From Pinisolibacter sp040275425 (GTDB lineage: Bacteria > Pseudomonadota > Alphaproteobacteria > Rhizobiales > Ancalomicrobiaceae): 39,013 nt of DNA. This document shows positions 7,049-15,303 of the stretch, piece by piece (the stretch's first letter is position 1; each line of letters opens with the position of its first letter). The position numbers and the translations under genes were made by a program. Below the pieces are notes generated by a model that saw nothing but the letters and a program-made list of their open reading frames with translations, ran no database searches and had not been told where the DNA came from. Where the stretch lies: assembly GCA_040275425.1 (NCBI GenBank), contig JBEOKB010000241.1, positions 1-39,013 of the forward strand, written 5' to 3'.

Positions 7049-8674
7049 GTGGGCAAGGGGCGCAAGCAGCCGAAGGCGGAGCTGATCGCGAAGGCGAAGG
7101 CGGCCGCGTCGCGCGTCCCCGCGAGCGTTCCGCGTGTCCTGGTCGTCACCGCCTACTACAGGGAAGAGCGCGCGCTGATCGAGCGGACGATGCGCTCGGT
7201 GCGGGCGCAGACGGTCGTCGCCTCGGGGGCGGCGGTGGTCGATCACCTGCTGGTCGCCGACGGGTTTCCGCAGGCCTGGATCGACGAGGCGGGAGTGCGG
7301 CACGTGCGGCTCGATCGGGCCCACGGCGACTACGGCAACACGCCGCGCGGCGTCGGTTCGGTCCTGGCGATCTCCGAGGGTTACGACGCGATCTGCTACT
7401 GCGACGCCGACAACTGGTACGAACCGACCCATGTCGAGGACTGCCTCAAGGCGGCCGCGGCGGGGGGCGAGGCGACCGGCTACGTCATCGCGCGGCGGAT
7501 CATGCGCCGGCCCGACGAGAGCGTGATCCCGATCGCCGACGAGCCGATCAACACCCACGTCGACACCAACTGCTTCTTCTTCCTGCCGCCCTCGTTCCAC
7601 CTGATCCACCACTTCGCGGCGATCCCGCGCCAGATGTCGGTGATCGGCGATCGGCTGTTCTTCGCGGCGTTGCGGGTGGCGGGGTTGAAGGTGGCGGTGC
7701 TGACGCGGCCGAGCGTCGACTACCACTGCCTGTGGGACCCGATCTATCGGGCGATCGGGGAGACGCCGCCGGAGGGCTCGAAGCCCGCCGCCGACCAGAG
7801 TTCGGCCGATCGCTGGCTCGGCTCGCTGTCGCATCGCGACAAGGTGATCGTCTCGCGGCTGACCGGGCTGCCGTTCGCGGCGGAGGGGGAGGGCGACGCC
7901 GGGCCGGGGTTGCCGGAGCGACCGCGCGTGCTGGTGATCACGGCCTACCACAAGGAGGAGCGGGCGCTCCTCGAGGCCTGCCTCGCCGGGGTTCGGGCCC
8001 AGACGGCGGTCGCCTCGGGGGCGGCGGAGGTCGACCACATGGTGGTGGCCGACGGGTTTCCACAAGGATGGCTCGACGAGGTGGCGGGGCTGCGCCACGT
8101 GCGGCTCGATCGGGCGCACGGCGACTACGGCAACACGCCGCGCGGGGTCGGATCGCTCCTGGCGATCTCCGAGGGCTACGACGCGTTCTTCTATCTCGAC
8201 GCCGACAACGGCCTGCGGCCCGATCACATCGAGGCGTGCCTGGCGGCCGCCCGGCGGCGCGGGCCGGACTGCGACTGGGTGATGGCGCGGCGGCATCTGT
8301 GCCGGCCGGACGGCACGGCGCTGCCCTTCGCGATCGACGACGCGGACGTCGACACCAACTGCTTCTTCTTCCTGCGCGGCAGCTTCCATCTGGTCCATCA
8401 CTTCGCGGCGATCCCGCGCGAGATGTCGGCGATCGGCGACCGGATCTTCCACATGATGCTGACCGGGCACGGGCTGAAGCATGCGACGGTGCCGCACCGG
8501 ACCGTCGACTATCTGTGCCTGTGGCGCGAGCCCTACGAGCTGGCCGGCGAGGCGCCGCCCGCCGATGCCAAGCCGCCGATCGATCAGGCGGCGATCCGGG
8601 CGTGGTACGACGGACTGCCGCCGCGTCGGCACGAGGTGGTGTCGCGGCTGATCGGCTTCAAATTCGCAGGTTGA
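7049..8674 (+). CDS. Internally duplicated GT-A-like glycosyltransferase
   Basis: A 541-residue protein made of two copies of one domain. Copy A is about residues 29-276 and copy B about 293-541. Both contain LVxTAYxxEERAL, VRAQTxVASGA, VDHxxVADGFPQxW, HVRLDRAHGDYGNTPRGVGS, LAISEGYDA, a DADN metal-binding motif (119-122 and 384-387), and VDTNCFFFL followed by IPRxMSxIGDR. The DADN motif and the TAY-EE beginning suggest a family-2-like nucleotide-sugar transferase fold; acceptor and sugar are unknown. The start is a GTG with GGGAGA about 6 bases upstream. The next gene encodes a glycosyltransferase-methyltransferase fusion, so the pair probably modifies one glycan or protein. An N-terminal Lys/Ala-rich tail precedes copy A. 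Confidence 0.8.
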   Translation: MGKGRKQPKAELIAKAKAAASRVPASVPRVLVVTAYYREERALIERTMRSVRAQTVVASGAAVVDHLLVADGFPQAWIDEAGVRHVRLDRAHGDYGNTPRGVGSVLAISEGYDAICYCDADNWYEPTHVEDCLKAAAAGGEATGYVIARRIMRRPDESVIPIADEPINTHVDTNCFFFLPPSFHLIHHFAAIPRQMSVIGDRLFFAALRVAGLKVAVLTRPSVDYHCLWDPIYRAIGETPPEGSKPAADQSSADRWLGSLSHRDKVIVSRLTGLPFAAEGEGDAGPGLPERPRVLVITAYHKEERALLEACLAGVRAQTAVASGAAEVDHMVVADGFPQGWLDEVAGLRHVRLDRAHGDYGNTPRGVGSLLAISEGYDAFFYLDADNGLRPDHIEACLAAARRRGPDCDWVMARRHLCRPDGTALPFAIDDADVDTNCFFFLRGSFHLVHHFAAIPREMSAIGDRIFHMMLTGHGLKHATVPHRTVDYLCLWREPYELAGEAPPADAKPPIDQAAIRAWYDGLPPRRHEVVSRLIGFKFAG

Positions 8675-8747
8675 GACGGGCGCGCGCGCGCCGCCACGAC
8701 GAGACGGCCCCCGCGCGAGCGAGGCGGGCGCCCGCAGGAGAGCCTCG

Positions 8748-10127
8748 ATGATCCCGAAGATCCTTCACTTCGTCTACGGTCTGGCCGAGGACTTCGGAGG
8801 CAAGCCGTTCACGTTCTTCCACTGGGCGGCGATCCGCTCGGCGATGGCGGTTCATCCCGGCTGGCGGGTGATGTTCTGGTACGCCCATCTGCCCGACACG
8901 CCCTATTTCGAGGATCTCGCCGACGAGATGGAGCTGATGCGGATCGACGCGCCGGAGGAGATCTTCGGGCGGCCGCTGCTGCACGTCGCGCACAAGGCCG
9001 ACGTGGTGCGCCTGCAGGTCCTGATCGAGCACGGCGGCGTCTACATGGACGTCGACACGCTGACGGTGCGGCCGTTCGACGATCTGCTCGACAACAAGTT
9101 CGTGATGGGCATCGAGACCGCCGACGGCAAGCCGGTCGGTCTGTGCAACGCGATCATGATGGCGGAACCGCGCTCGATGTTCGCGCTCGGCTGGCTGAAG
9201 AGCTACGAGGCGTTCCGCTCCAAGGGGCGCGACGAGTATTGGAGCGAGCATTCGGTCAAGGTGCCGGCGCTGCTCGCCGAGCGTTATCCGGGCGAGATCA
9301 CCATCCTGCCCAACAGCGCCTTCTTCGATCCCGATTGGACGCGGGACGGGCTGAAGAAGATGTTCTACGCGGTGAACGCGTTCCCGGAGGCGCGGGCCCA
9401 CCATCTGTGGGAGGCGCTGGCGTGGAACGTGCTCACCCACTTCAACGAACTCAACGTCGATCACGTCGACAACAGCTACACGGTGGCGCTGCGCCGCCTG
9501 ATCGGGCCGGATCTCGAGCGGATGCGGGCCAGGCGCCGGGCGTGGGTGGAGGCGGAATTCGCGGCGGGGCGGGCGCGGGTCAACCTGGGCTGCGGCGCCA
9601 AGCGCGAGCCGAGCTTCGTCAACTGCGACCTCTATCCGGAGGGTGGGCCGGATCTGGTGTTCGACCTGGAGAAGGGGAACTGGCCGATCCCGGAGTCGTC
9701 GGTGGAGACGGTGTGGGTGCACCACGTGCTCGAGCACGTCTCGGGCGATCCACGCGTGTTCTTCCAGGAGCTCCACCGCGTCACCCGCGACGGGGCGCTG
9801 ACCGAAATCAAGGTGCCGCATCCACGCCACGACTGGTTCCTGATGGACCCGACCCACGTCAAGGCGTGGCACGGCGACAGCTTCGCCTTCCTCGACAAGG
9901 AGACGTGTTTCGACTGGCTGTTCGCGGGCGATTCCAAATCGCCGCTGGCGCTCTACTGGGACGTCGACTTCCGGGTGGAGTCGGTGGAGAACCGCGTCGC
10001 CGACGGGGCGATCCGGCGGACGCTCTCGGAGGCGTTCGGGCCGGGGCTGGTGGTGGAGAAGGCGGCGGCCCATCTCAACAACGTGGTCGGCGAGATCTGC
10101 GTGCGGCTGCGCACCCGCAAGAGCTGA
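8748..10127 (+). CDS. Fusion of GT32-like (DXD) glycosyltransferase and SAM methyltransferase
   Basis: A 459-residue two-domain protein. Residues 1 to about 250 match the GT32/TcdA-like sugar-binding DXD family: IPKILHFVYG at the start, then AHKADVVRLQVLIEHGGVYM and DVD at 101-103. Residues 270-459 form a class I methyltransferase with the SAM loop VNLGCGAKR (278-286), NCD at 292-294 and VHHVLEHV (324-331), as in UbiE/Methyltransf_11 proteins of polysaccharide loci. One protein could thus add a sugar and methylate it or the chain end. AGGAG lies 7 bases before the ATG. It starts 73 bases after the duplicated glycosyltransferase on the same strand and is followed by a strong terminator, suggesting a two-gene operon. 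Confidence 0.85.
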   Translation: MIPKILHFVYGLAEDFGGKPFTFFHWAAIRSAMAVHPGWRVMFWYAHLPDTPYFEDLADEMELMRIDAPEEIFGRPLLHVAHKADVVRLQVLIEHGGVYMDVDTLTVRPFDDLLDNKFVMGIETADGKPVGLCNAIMMAEPRSMFALGWLKSYEAFRSKGRDEYWSEHSVKVPALLAERYPGEITILPNSAFFDPDWTRDGLKKMFYAVNAFPEARAHHLWEALAWNVLTHFNELNVDHVDNSYTVALRRLIGPDLERMRARRRAWVEAEFAAGRARVNLGCGAKREPSFVNCDLYPEGGPDLVFDLEKGNWPIPESSVETVWVHHVLEHVSGDPRVFFQELHRVTRDGALTEIKVPHPRHDWFLMDPTHVKAWHGDSFAFLDKETCFDWLFAGDSKSPLALYWDVDFRVESVENRVADGAIRRTLSEAFGPGLVVEKAAAHLNNVVGEICVRLRTRKS

Positions 10128-10147
10128 CGCCGACGGGCGGAACGAGA

Positions 10148-10179
10148 GAGCCCCCGGTCGATCGCTCGGCCGGGGGCTC
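10148..10179. terminator. Strong bidirectional terminator hairpin
   Basis: GAGCCCCCGG (10148-10157) pairs perfectly with CCGGGGGCTC (10170-10179) across a 12-base loop. It lies between the convergent ends of the GT-methyltransferase gene and the universal stress protein gene and can serve both. Confidence 0.75.
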
Positions 10180-10204
10180 GTCCGTTCGATCCACCGAGGC
10201 GCGA

Positions 10205-10630
10205 TCAGTCGCGCAGCACCAGCACCGAGCAGGGGGCGTGGCGGACGATCTTGGCGGCGTTGGAGCCGAGCAGGTAGGTCGACATCACCGGGCGGTGCGA
10301 GCACACCACGATGGCGTCGGCGGACCAGGCCTTCGCCTCGTCGATGACCTCGTGATAGACCGAGCCGGTGCGCATCATCACACTGAGCTTGTCGTCGGGA
10401 ACACCGGCCTTGGTGGCGAGGCCGCGCACGCGCGATTCGGTCTCCTTCTCCAGCGCGACCTCGTAGTCGGCCGGCAGCAGCTCGGAGACGTAGCCGTTCA
10501 TCACCGGCAGAACGGCGATGAGGCGGACCTCGCCCCCGGACTGGGCGGCGAGATTGGCGGCGGCATTGACCGCGGGGGCGGCGAAATCGATCTCGCTCGG
10601 GTCGACGGGTACGACGATCTTCTTGAACAT
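10205..10630 (-). CDS. Universal stress protein, UspA family
   Basis: A 141-residue single-domain USP. It begins MFKKIVVPVDPSE and ends with LLGSNAAKIVRHAPCSVLVLRD, the conserved C-terminal strand-helix-strand. The ATP-binding signature G-2x-G-9x-G(S/T) is only partly kept: the final GSNA is present, but the upstream glycines are replaced by SHRPVMST, so ATP binding is uncertain. GAGGAGAG precedes the ATG at 10630; the frame is open far upstream, but the family start and the ribosome-binding site fix it here. An FNR/FixK-type box lies about 100 bases upstream, which suggests induction at low oxygen. USPs are cytosolic stress-survival proteins. Confidence 0.88.
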   Translation of the reverse strand: MFKKIVVPVDPSEIDFAAPAVNAAANLAAQSGGEVRLIAVLPVMNGYVSELLPADYEVALEKETESRVRGLATKAGVPDDKLSVMMRTGSVYHEVIDEAKAWSADAIVVCSHRPVMSTYLLGSNAAKIVRHAPCSVLVLRD

Positions 10631-10721
10631 GTTGCTCTCCTCCTCGAGCCGAGCACGTTCGTCCTGCGACGCGTCACCGGCCGATGTGCCGCGACAATGT
10701 GCCTGCGACCAAAGTTGCGCA

Positions 10722-10735
10722 TTGCGAGAGGTCAA
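10722..10735 (-). promoter_or_regulatory. FNR/FixK-type box upstream of the universal stress protein gene
   Basis: Read on the minus strand this is TTGACCTCTCGCAA, which fits TTG(A/C)-N6-(G/T)CAA of the FixK/FnrN family. Its centre is about 98 bases before the start codon, and activation from -41.5 would place transcription near 10687. Only the stress protein gene is downstream. Confidence 0.5.
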
Positions 10736-10761
10736 GCAAGCGGTCTCGACATGGCCGACCC

Positions 10762-11805
10762 TCAGGATGCGGGGGACTCGTTCGATCTTCCGGGGACGGC
10801 GGAGCGGGTGAGTTCGCTCATCATGTCGGTGAAGGCGGGGCGGGGCAGGGCGGTCCAGGGCAGGGGGCGGACGACGTCGAGGGCGGCGAGGCCGAGGCGG
10901 GCGGTCAAGAGGCCGTTGACCACGCCTTCGCCGAGGCGGGCCGACAGGCGGGCGGCCAGTCCCTGGCCGACCAGCTGCTGCACCAGGGTGTCGCCGAGCG
11001 CCATGCCACCGGTGACGCCGAGATGGGTGAAGATGCGGCCGATCAGTTTCAGGAAGCCGAGGGTGCCGGGGCGGCCGCCGTAGAGGGTGGCGAGCAGACG
11101 CATCAGGCGCAGGTTCTCGAAGGCGACGTAGGCGATGTCGACGATCGCGCGCGGGCTGATCGCGGTGACGACGGAGACGCGCTTGGCGGCCTCGAGGATC
11201 GCAGAGCGGGCGGCCGCGTCGAGCGGGCTCATCAGCTCGCGCTCGGCGAGGCGCAGCAGATCGGCGCCCTCGATGATCTCGGCGCGGTGCTCGGCGAGGC
11301 GGGCGCGGGCGCGGGCGAGATCGGGGCGATCGGCGTAGAGGCGGTCGAGATCGCCGACCAGGGCGGGGACGGCGTCGCGGTCGTCGGCGGCGAAGACGGC
11401 GCCGGCGCGGTCGCGCAGGTGCCCGGCCGCGGCGAGGCGGGAGAGGCCGCGGATCTCGCGCACGGCGATGGCGAGGAGGGCGAGGAGGGCGAGGGCGAGG
11501 AAGCCGACGCCGACCCAGCCGAGCCATTCGGCCCGGGTCCACAGGTCGGCGAGGAGCCGGTCGACGGCGAGGCCGAGCGACAGCGTCACCAGTCCGCCGA
11601 GGCCGGTCATCAGCACCGCGCGCCAGGAGAAGCGCCGGGCCGCGGGGGGCTCGATCGGCGCGCTCGGCGCGTCGAAGGCGGCGTCGCGGGCGGGGACGAT
11701 CACGGTCCGGGGCCCGAAGGGCATGGAGGAGGCGCCCTCCTCGGCGACGACGACGTCGGGGGCGTCGACCCGGAAGGCGCGGGGGCGACGGGGCGTCTCG
11801 CTCAT
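10762..11805 (-). CDS. YcjF-family (TIGR01620) inner-membrane protein
   Basis: A 347-residue membrane protein. A Pro/Ala-rich cytosolic N-terminus (about 1-58) is followed by two transmembrane helices, near 62-85 and 95-115, then a helical region and a C-terminal DUF697-like domain containing ISPRAIVDIAYVAFENLRLMR and a Gly-rich hydrophobic stretch. It overlaps the upstream ycjX-type gene by four bases (ATGA), the usual ycjX-ycjF arrangement. The biochemical role is not established; in enterobacteria the pair is linked to envelope/phage-shock-type stress. Its start matches the ATGA overlap, so the 5' end is firm. Confidence 0.82.
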   Translation of the reverse strand: MSETPRRPRAFRVDAPDVVVAEEGASSMPFGPRTVIVPARDAAFDAPSAPIEPPAARRFSWRAVLMTGLGGLVTLSLGLAVDRLLADLWTRAEWLGWVGVGFLALALLALLAIAVREIRGLSRLAAAGHLRDRAGAVFAADDRDAVPALVGDLDRLYADRPDLARARARLAEHRAEIIEGADLLRLAERELMSPLDAAARSAILEAAKRVSVVTAISPRAIVDIAYVAFENLRLMRLLATLYGGRPGTLGFLKLIGRIFTHLGVTGGMALGDTLVQQLVGQGLAARLSARLGEGVVNGLLTARLGLAALDVVRPLPWTALPRPAFTDMMSELTRSAVPGRSNESPAS

Positions 11806-13277
11806 GTCAGGCGATCTCCGAGCAGGAACTGCAGCACGCGGTCGAGGCGGACGTGGGGCAGCGACAGGGTCGCGCCCTCGGCGGTGCGCTCGAGGCGGGG
11901 CGGGCGGAAGCGGACGAAGGCGAGGGCGCCGTCCTCGACCGGGGTGGCGCCGTCGGCGAAGACGGCGTCGGGGTTCTCGGGCAGGTCGCCGGGGAAGAGG
12001 GCGAATTCGGCCTCGGGGTCGAGCGGTTCGCCGTCGAGGCTCTCGCCCGGCAGGGGCACGCCGAGGATGGCGGGCAGCTTCTCGCCGTCGTGCTCGACCA
12101 TGGCCTCGCGAGTGGCGCGGACGGCGGCCAGCGCCACCACGTCGATCTCGGCGCCACCGAGGCTCGCGCGCTCCATCGCCTGATCGACGAGGCGGCGCAG
12201 GATCCTCTCCAGGCGGTCGTGCGAGGTGCGGTGGAGGTGGTCGGCCTTGGTGGCGGCGAAGACGATGCGGTCGATGCGCCGGGTCAGGATCGAGGCGAGC
12301 CAGGAGGCGCGGCCGGGGCGGAAGCAGCCGAGGATGCCCGTCAGCGCCTCGCGCAGGTCCGAGACGGCGTCGGGTCCGGCGTTGAGGGCCTGGAGGGCGT
12401 CGACCAGGACGATCTGGCGATCGAGTCGGGCGAAGTGATCACGGAAGAACGGGCGCACCACCACGTCCTTGTAGGCCTCGTAGCGGCGCTGCATCATCGC
12501 GGCGAGCGACTTCGGGGCGGGTTCGCGCCCGTCGAGCAGGAGCGGCGCGAAGGTCAGCGCGGGCGAGCCGTCGAGGTCGCCGGGCATGAGGAAGCGGCCG
12601 GGCGGCAGGGTGGAGAGGGCGTGCTCGTCGGCGCGGGCGGCGCGCAGGTAGTCGGTGAAGAGGGCGGCGAGACGGCGGGCGGTCGCCTCGTCCTCGGGGG
12701 CGTCGGTGGCGACGGCGCGGGTGGCGGCGAGCCACTCGGCGGCGAGGTCGGCGTGGGCGCCGCGAGCGGAGCGCGCCAGCGTCTCGGTCGACCACTCGTG
12801 GTACGACTTGACCAACAGCGGCAGGTCGAGGAGCCATTCGCCGGGATAGTCGACGATGTCGAGATGGAGCCGTCCCCGACCGAAGGCGCGGGCGAACAGG
12901 CCCTCGGAGGCGAATTCCAGGGTGAGGCGCAGCTCGGAGACGCGTCGGGTCGACGACGGCCACAGCCGCTCCTCGACCAGCGTGGCGACGTGGGCCTCGA
13001 TGTCGAAGCGCGGCACCGCGTCGTCGGGCTGCGGTTCCAGCGTGGCCTTGGCGAGGCGGCCGCGCGCGACCGGCTCGAACAGCGGCAGGCGGCCGCCGTT
13101 GATCAGGTTGTGGACCAGGGCGGTGATGAACACCGTCTTGCCGGCGCGGCTGAGGCCGGTGACGCCGAGGCGCAGCGTCGGCGTGGCGAGACCCATCGCG
13201 AAGTCGCTCGCGTTGGCGAGGGCGGTGCGGGCCTGATCCAGGAGCGAGAGCGAGGGAACGGTGGTGGACGACGACAT
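11802..13277 (-). CDS. YcjX-family P-loop ATPase/GTPase-like protein
   Basis: A 491-residue YcjX (DUF463) protein. The P-loop GLSRAGKT is at 41-48, and the family hallmarks TVFITALVHNLINGGRLP and LHLDIVDYPGEWLLDLPLL follow. The DxxG-like segment DYPGEW supports nucleotide binding. The length is as expected for the family. I place the start at the ATG at 13277; an in-frame ATG at 13313 adds 12 residues and neither has a strong ribosome-binding site. It is the first gene of a ycjX-ycjF pair, lies about 100 bases after the SixA gene on the same strand, and the three may be co-transcribed. Confidence 0.85.
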   Translation of the reverse strand: MSSSTTVPSLSLLDQARTALANASDFAMGLATPTLRLGVTGLSRAGKTVFITALVHNLINGGRLPLFEPVARGRLAKATLEPQPDDAVPRFDIEAHVATLVEERLWPSSTRRVSELRLTLEFASEGLFARAFGRGRLHLDIVDYPGEWLLDLPLLVKSYHEWSTETLARSARGAHADLAAEWLAATRAVATDAPEDEATARRLAALFTDYLRAARADEHALSTLPPGRFLMPGDLDGSPALTFAPLLLDGREPAPKSLAAMMQRRYEAYKDVVVRPFFRDHFARLDRQIVLVDALQALNAGPDAVSDLREALTGILGCFRPGRASWLASILTRRIDRIVFAATKADHLHRTSHDRLERILRRLVDQAMERASLGGAEIDVVALAAVRATREAMVEHDGEKLPAILGVPLPGESLDGEPLDPEAEFALFPGDLPENPDAVFADGATPVEDGALAFVRFRPPRLERTAEGATLSLPHVRLDRVLQFLLGDRLT

Positions 13278-13380
13278 GGGGCGAGAAGGGTCCTCGGGCG
13301 GGGCCTCCCCCATGTAGGCACGACGGCGGGTCCGCGCAAAGGCCGCGCGGCGAATTCCGCGTCCTCGCGCACGGTCGAGG

Positions 13381-13929
13381 TCATTCCTCGTCGAGGGCGG
13401 CGATCTCTTCGACCAGATGCAGCTCGCGCGGGCGGAAGAAGGCGACGATGCGGCCGGTGCCGGGTTCGACGTCGACCCACTTCACGGCGGGGAAGTCGAT
13501 CACGGCGAGGCCGGTGGTGGGGAACTTGCGGCCGATGTCCTCGATGAAGCTCGGATTGCCGGAGCCGATCAGGGCGAGGGCGGTCTCCTGGAGGCCGGGG
13601 TTGTGCCCGACCACCAGCAGGGTGCGGGCGAGGGCGCCGTGGGCGCGGATCTGGTCGATCATGCGGTCCTCGCCCGCCTCGTAGAGGTCACGGGTCAGGC
13701 GCGCCTCGAGGTCGTCGGCGAAGAAGGGCAGGAGGCCTGCCAGGGTCTCGCGGGTGCGGCGGGCGGAGGAGCACAGCACCTTCTGCGGCATCAGGCCGTG
13801 GGCGGCCATGTGGCGACCCATCAGCGGCAGCGCCGAGCGGCCGCGCGCGGCGAGGGGGCGATCGAAGTCGTCCCGCTTCTCGTCGTCCCAAGTGGATTTG
13901 GCATGACGCAGGAGGAGAAGGCGGGGCAT
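13381..13929 (-). CDS. SixA-type phosphohistidine phosphatase
   Basis: A 182-residue histidine-phosphatase-family protein. The catalytic RHAKS is at 8-12, then CSSARRTRETL supplies the second active-site arginine, and VGHNPGLQE the second histidine. SixA proteins remove phosphate from histidine in phosphorelay components. The lone Hpt protein at 699-1085 is of the class of target such enzymes act on, but a link is only conjecture. The start at 13929 (MPRLLLLRHAKS) matches the family; a frame extension to 13950 adds seven residues without support. It lies upstream of ycjX on the same strand. Confidence 0.85.
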   Translation of the reverse strand: MPRLLLLRHAKSTWDDEKRDDFDRPLAARGRSALPLMGRHMAAHGLMPQKVLCSSARRTRETLAGLLPFFADDLEARLTRDLYEAGEDRMIDQIRAHGALARTLLVVGHNPGLQETALALIGSGNPSFIEDIGRKFPTTGLAVIDFPAVKWVDVEPGTGRIVAFFRPRELHLVEEIAALDEE

Positions 13930-14098
13930 TTTTTCCACTCGGCAATTCACGTAGCGATCCGACCGGAATTAGCACGGGGGCGAGCACGATACCATGACGG
14001 GCGTATGACGATCGTGACGGTGGGGGTGGAACGGGGCCGTTCGGGCTTGCCAAGACGGCGCGGCCGGTGCATCGCGTTGGTGACGGAGGAGGAGCGAA

Positions 14099-14326
14099 AT
14101 GCCGATCTACGCCTATCAGTGCCGGTCGTGCGGCAAGGAGTTCTCGACGCTGGTGCGCGGCGGCGATACGCCGGAATGCCCGGCCTGCGCCGGTGTCGAC
14201 CTGGAACGCCGGCTCTCGCTGATCGCCTCGCCGCTCAAGAGCGGCGAGGATCTGCCGCCGCCGGCGTGCGGGGCGGGCATGGGCGCGTGCGGCACCGGCG
14301 GCTGTCCGGCCTTCGCGGGCGACTGA
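14099..14326 (+). CDS. FmdB-family small zinc-ribbon protein
   Basis: A 75-residue protein starting MPIYAYQCRSCGKEFSTLV, the FmdB/CxxC zinc-ribbon signature, with CxxC pairs C8-C11 and C27-C30. A Gly/Cys-rich tail (CGAGMGACGTGGCPAFAGD) follows. Such proteins are presumed metal-binding regulators; the function is not known. GGAGGAG lies just before the ATG. Its stop codon TGA (14324-14326) coincides with the left target-site copy of the palindromic element that follows, so the insertion ends precisely at the gene without changing the protein. Confidence 0.82.
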   Translation: MPIYAYQCRSCGKEFSTLVRGGDTPECPACAGVDLERRLSLIASPLKSGEDLPPPACGAGMGACGTGGCPAFAGD

Positions 14327-14486
14327 GAGTCTGTCTCAAAAGCTCGGGCGGGTCGGCTCGGCGGGTCTTTTCCGCTCTCGCGGCGTCGGAAATCCCGCCG
14401 ATATCTCGATATCGGCTTCGCTTCCCTCCCAGCGAGAACGAAAAATCCCTCGCCGATCCTCCGCCGCCGACTTCTGAGACAGACTC
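14327..14486. mobile_element. MITE-like palindromic element with terminal inverted repeats and TGA duplication
   Basis: GAGTCTGTCTCAAAAG (14327-14342) is matched in inverted orientation by 14471-14486 with 15 of 16 bases. The element is flanked by TGA on both sides (14324-14326 and 14487-14489). Its exact midpoint (14406/14407) is also the midpoint of a perfect palindrome CCGATATC-TC-GATATCGG (14398-14415), and the arms between are recognisably similar with one gap. It is thus a 160-bp near-perfect fold-back without coding capacity. GAG ends and a 3-bp TNA duplication are traits of the IS1031 group of IS5-family elements, so this may be a non-autonomous derivative. It may also terminate transcription between the convergent fmdB and Xre genes. 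Confidence 0.7.
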
Positions 14487-14503
14487 TGAGGCCCCGGCGC
14501 GGC

Positions 14504-14716
14504 TCAGGGCTCGTCGGGGCGCCACTCGAGCAGGTCGCCCGGCTGGCAGTCGAGGGCGCGACAGATCGCCTCCAGGGTGTCGAAGCGGATGCCCTTCACC
14601 TTGCCCGACTTCAGGAGCGAGACGTTCTGCTCGGTGATGCCGATGCGGGCGGCGAGGTCGCGCGAGCGCATCTTGCGGCGGGCGAGCATGACGTCGAGGT
14701 TGACGACGATGGGCAT
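14504..14716 (-). CDS. Xre/Cro-CI family transcriptional regulator (YozG-like)
   Basis: A 70-residue protein that is one helix-turn-helix domain: MLARRKMRSRDLAARIGITEQNVSLLKSGK supplies helices 1-3 and TLEAICRALDCQPGDLLEW the closing helix. Small Xre proteins of this type are regularly encoded next to a DUF2975 membrane protein, as here, where the DUF2975 gene ends 8 bases upstream on the same strand. The pair is probably co-transcribed, with the regulator controlling its own operon. An alternative reading as an antitoxin-like protein is not supported, because the partner is a membrane protein of another family. Confidence 0.87.
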   Translation of the reverse strand: MPIVVNLDVMLARRKMRSRDLAARIGITEQNVSLLKSGKVKGIRFDTLEAICRALDCQPGDLLEWRPDEP

Positions 14717-14724
14717 GGGCGGCC

Positions 14725-15303
14725 TCAGACGATGGCGGCGTGCTCGTCGGCGATCTCGGCGGCGACCTTGAACACGTGGGCGAGCGCCAGAAGGCCACCG
14801 AGGAACATCAGGTTCAACAGGTCGTTCGGCTGAAGGAAGAAGCCGATGTGACGGCCACCCGGCGGCATGTGCAGGGTCGTGACCATGGAGAGGAGCGGGC
14901 GGGTGGCCATGTCGGCGACCTCGGCCGCCAGCCCGAACAGCGACAGGCGGCGCAGGTTCAGCGCGGCGTCGACGGTGAAGACTCGTCCGGCGAGGAAGCC
15001 GGAGAACAGCAGCCACAGATTGACGCAGGTCGCGACGATGAGCGCCCAGGGGATCATGTGGATCAGAAAGCCGAGCGCGCGCTGGAGCGCCGGCACCTCG
15101 ATCAGATCGGCCTTCAGCCAGTGCGAATAGGCGCGGGTCACGTCGTCCGGGTTCGACCAGTGCATGGCCAGCAGCACGAACACCCACACCGCATAGAGCG
15201 GCGCGGCCAGGCGCAGGGCGCGGCAGAGCCGTCCGATGCGCGCGCGCAGCGCGGCGACGGCCGGGGACTCGGTCGGCGTGAGGTCGAGGGCGTCCGTGGT
15301 CAT
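14725..15303 (-). CDS. DUF2975 membrane protein
   Basis: A 192-residue integral membrane protein with four hydrophobic segments, near 34-52 (LYAVWVFVLLAMHW), 80-103 (FLIHMIPWALIVATCVNLWLLF), 120-138 and a C-terminal one (LLNLMFLGGLLALAHVF). FLQPNDLLNLMFLGGLLALAHVFKVA and the final helix match the DUF2975 family. I chose the start at 15303 because GGAG precedes it; an in-frame ATG at 15330 lies in the AT-rich promoter. The gene leads a two-gene unit with the Xre regulator. The function is unknown. Confidence 0.8.
   Translation of the reverse strand: MTTDALDLTPTESPAVAALRARIGRLCRALRLAAPLYAVWVFVLLAMHWSNPDDVTRAYSHWLKADLIEVPALQRALGFLIHMIPWALIVATCVNLWLLFSGFLAGRVFTVDAALNLRRLSLFGLAAEVADMATRPLLSMVTTLHMPPGGRHIGFFLQPNDLLNLMFLGGLLALAHVFKVAAEIADEHAAIV

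Noticed and set aside
11853..13547. 564-codon plus-strand frame opposite ycjX
   Set aside because: Mirror frame of ycjX with Gly/Glu/Val-rich composition; ycjX has a clear P-loop and family motifs.
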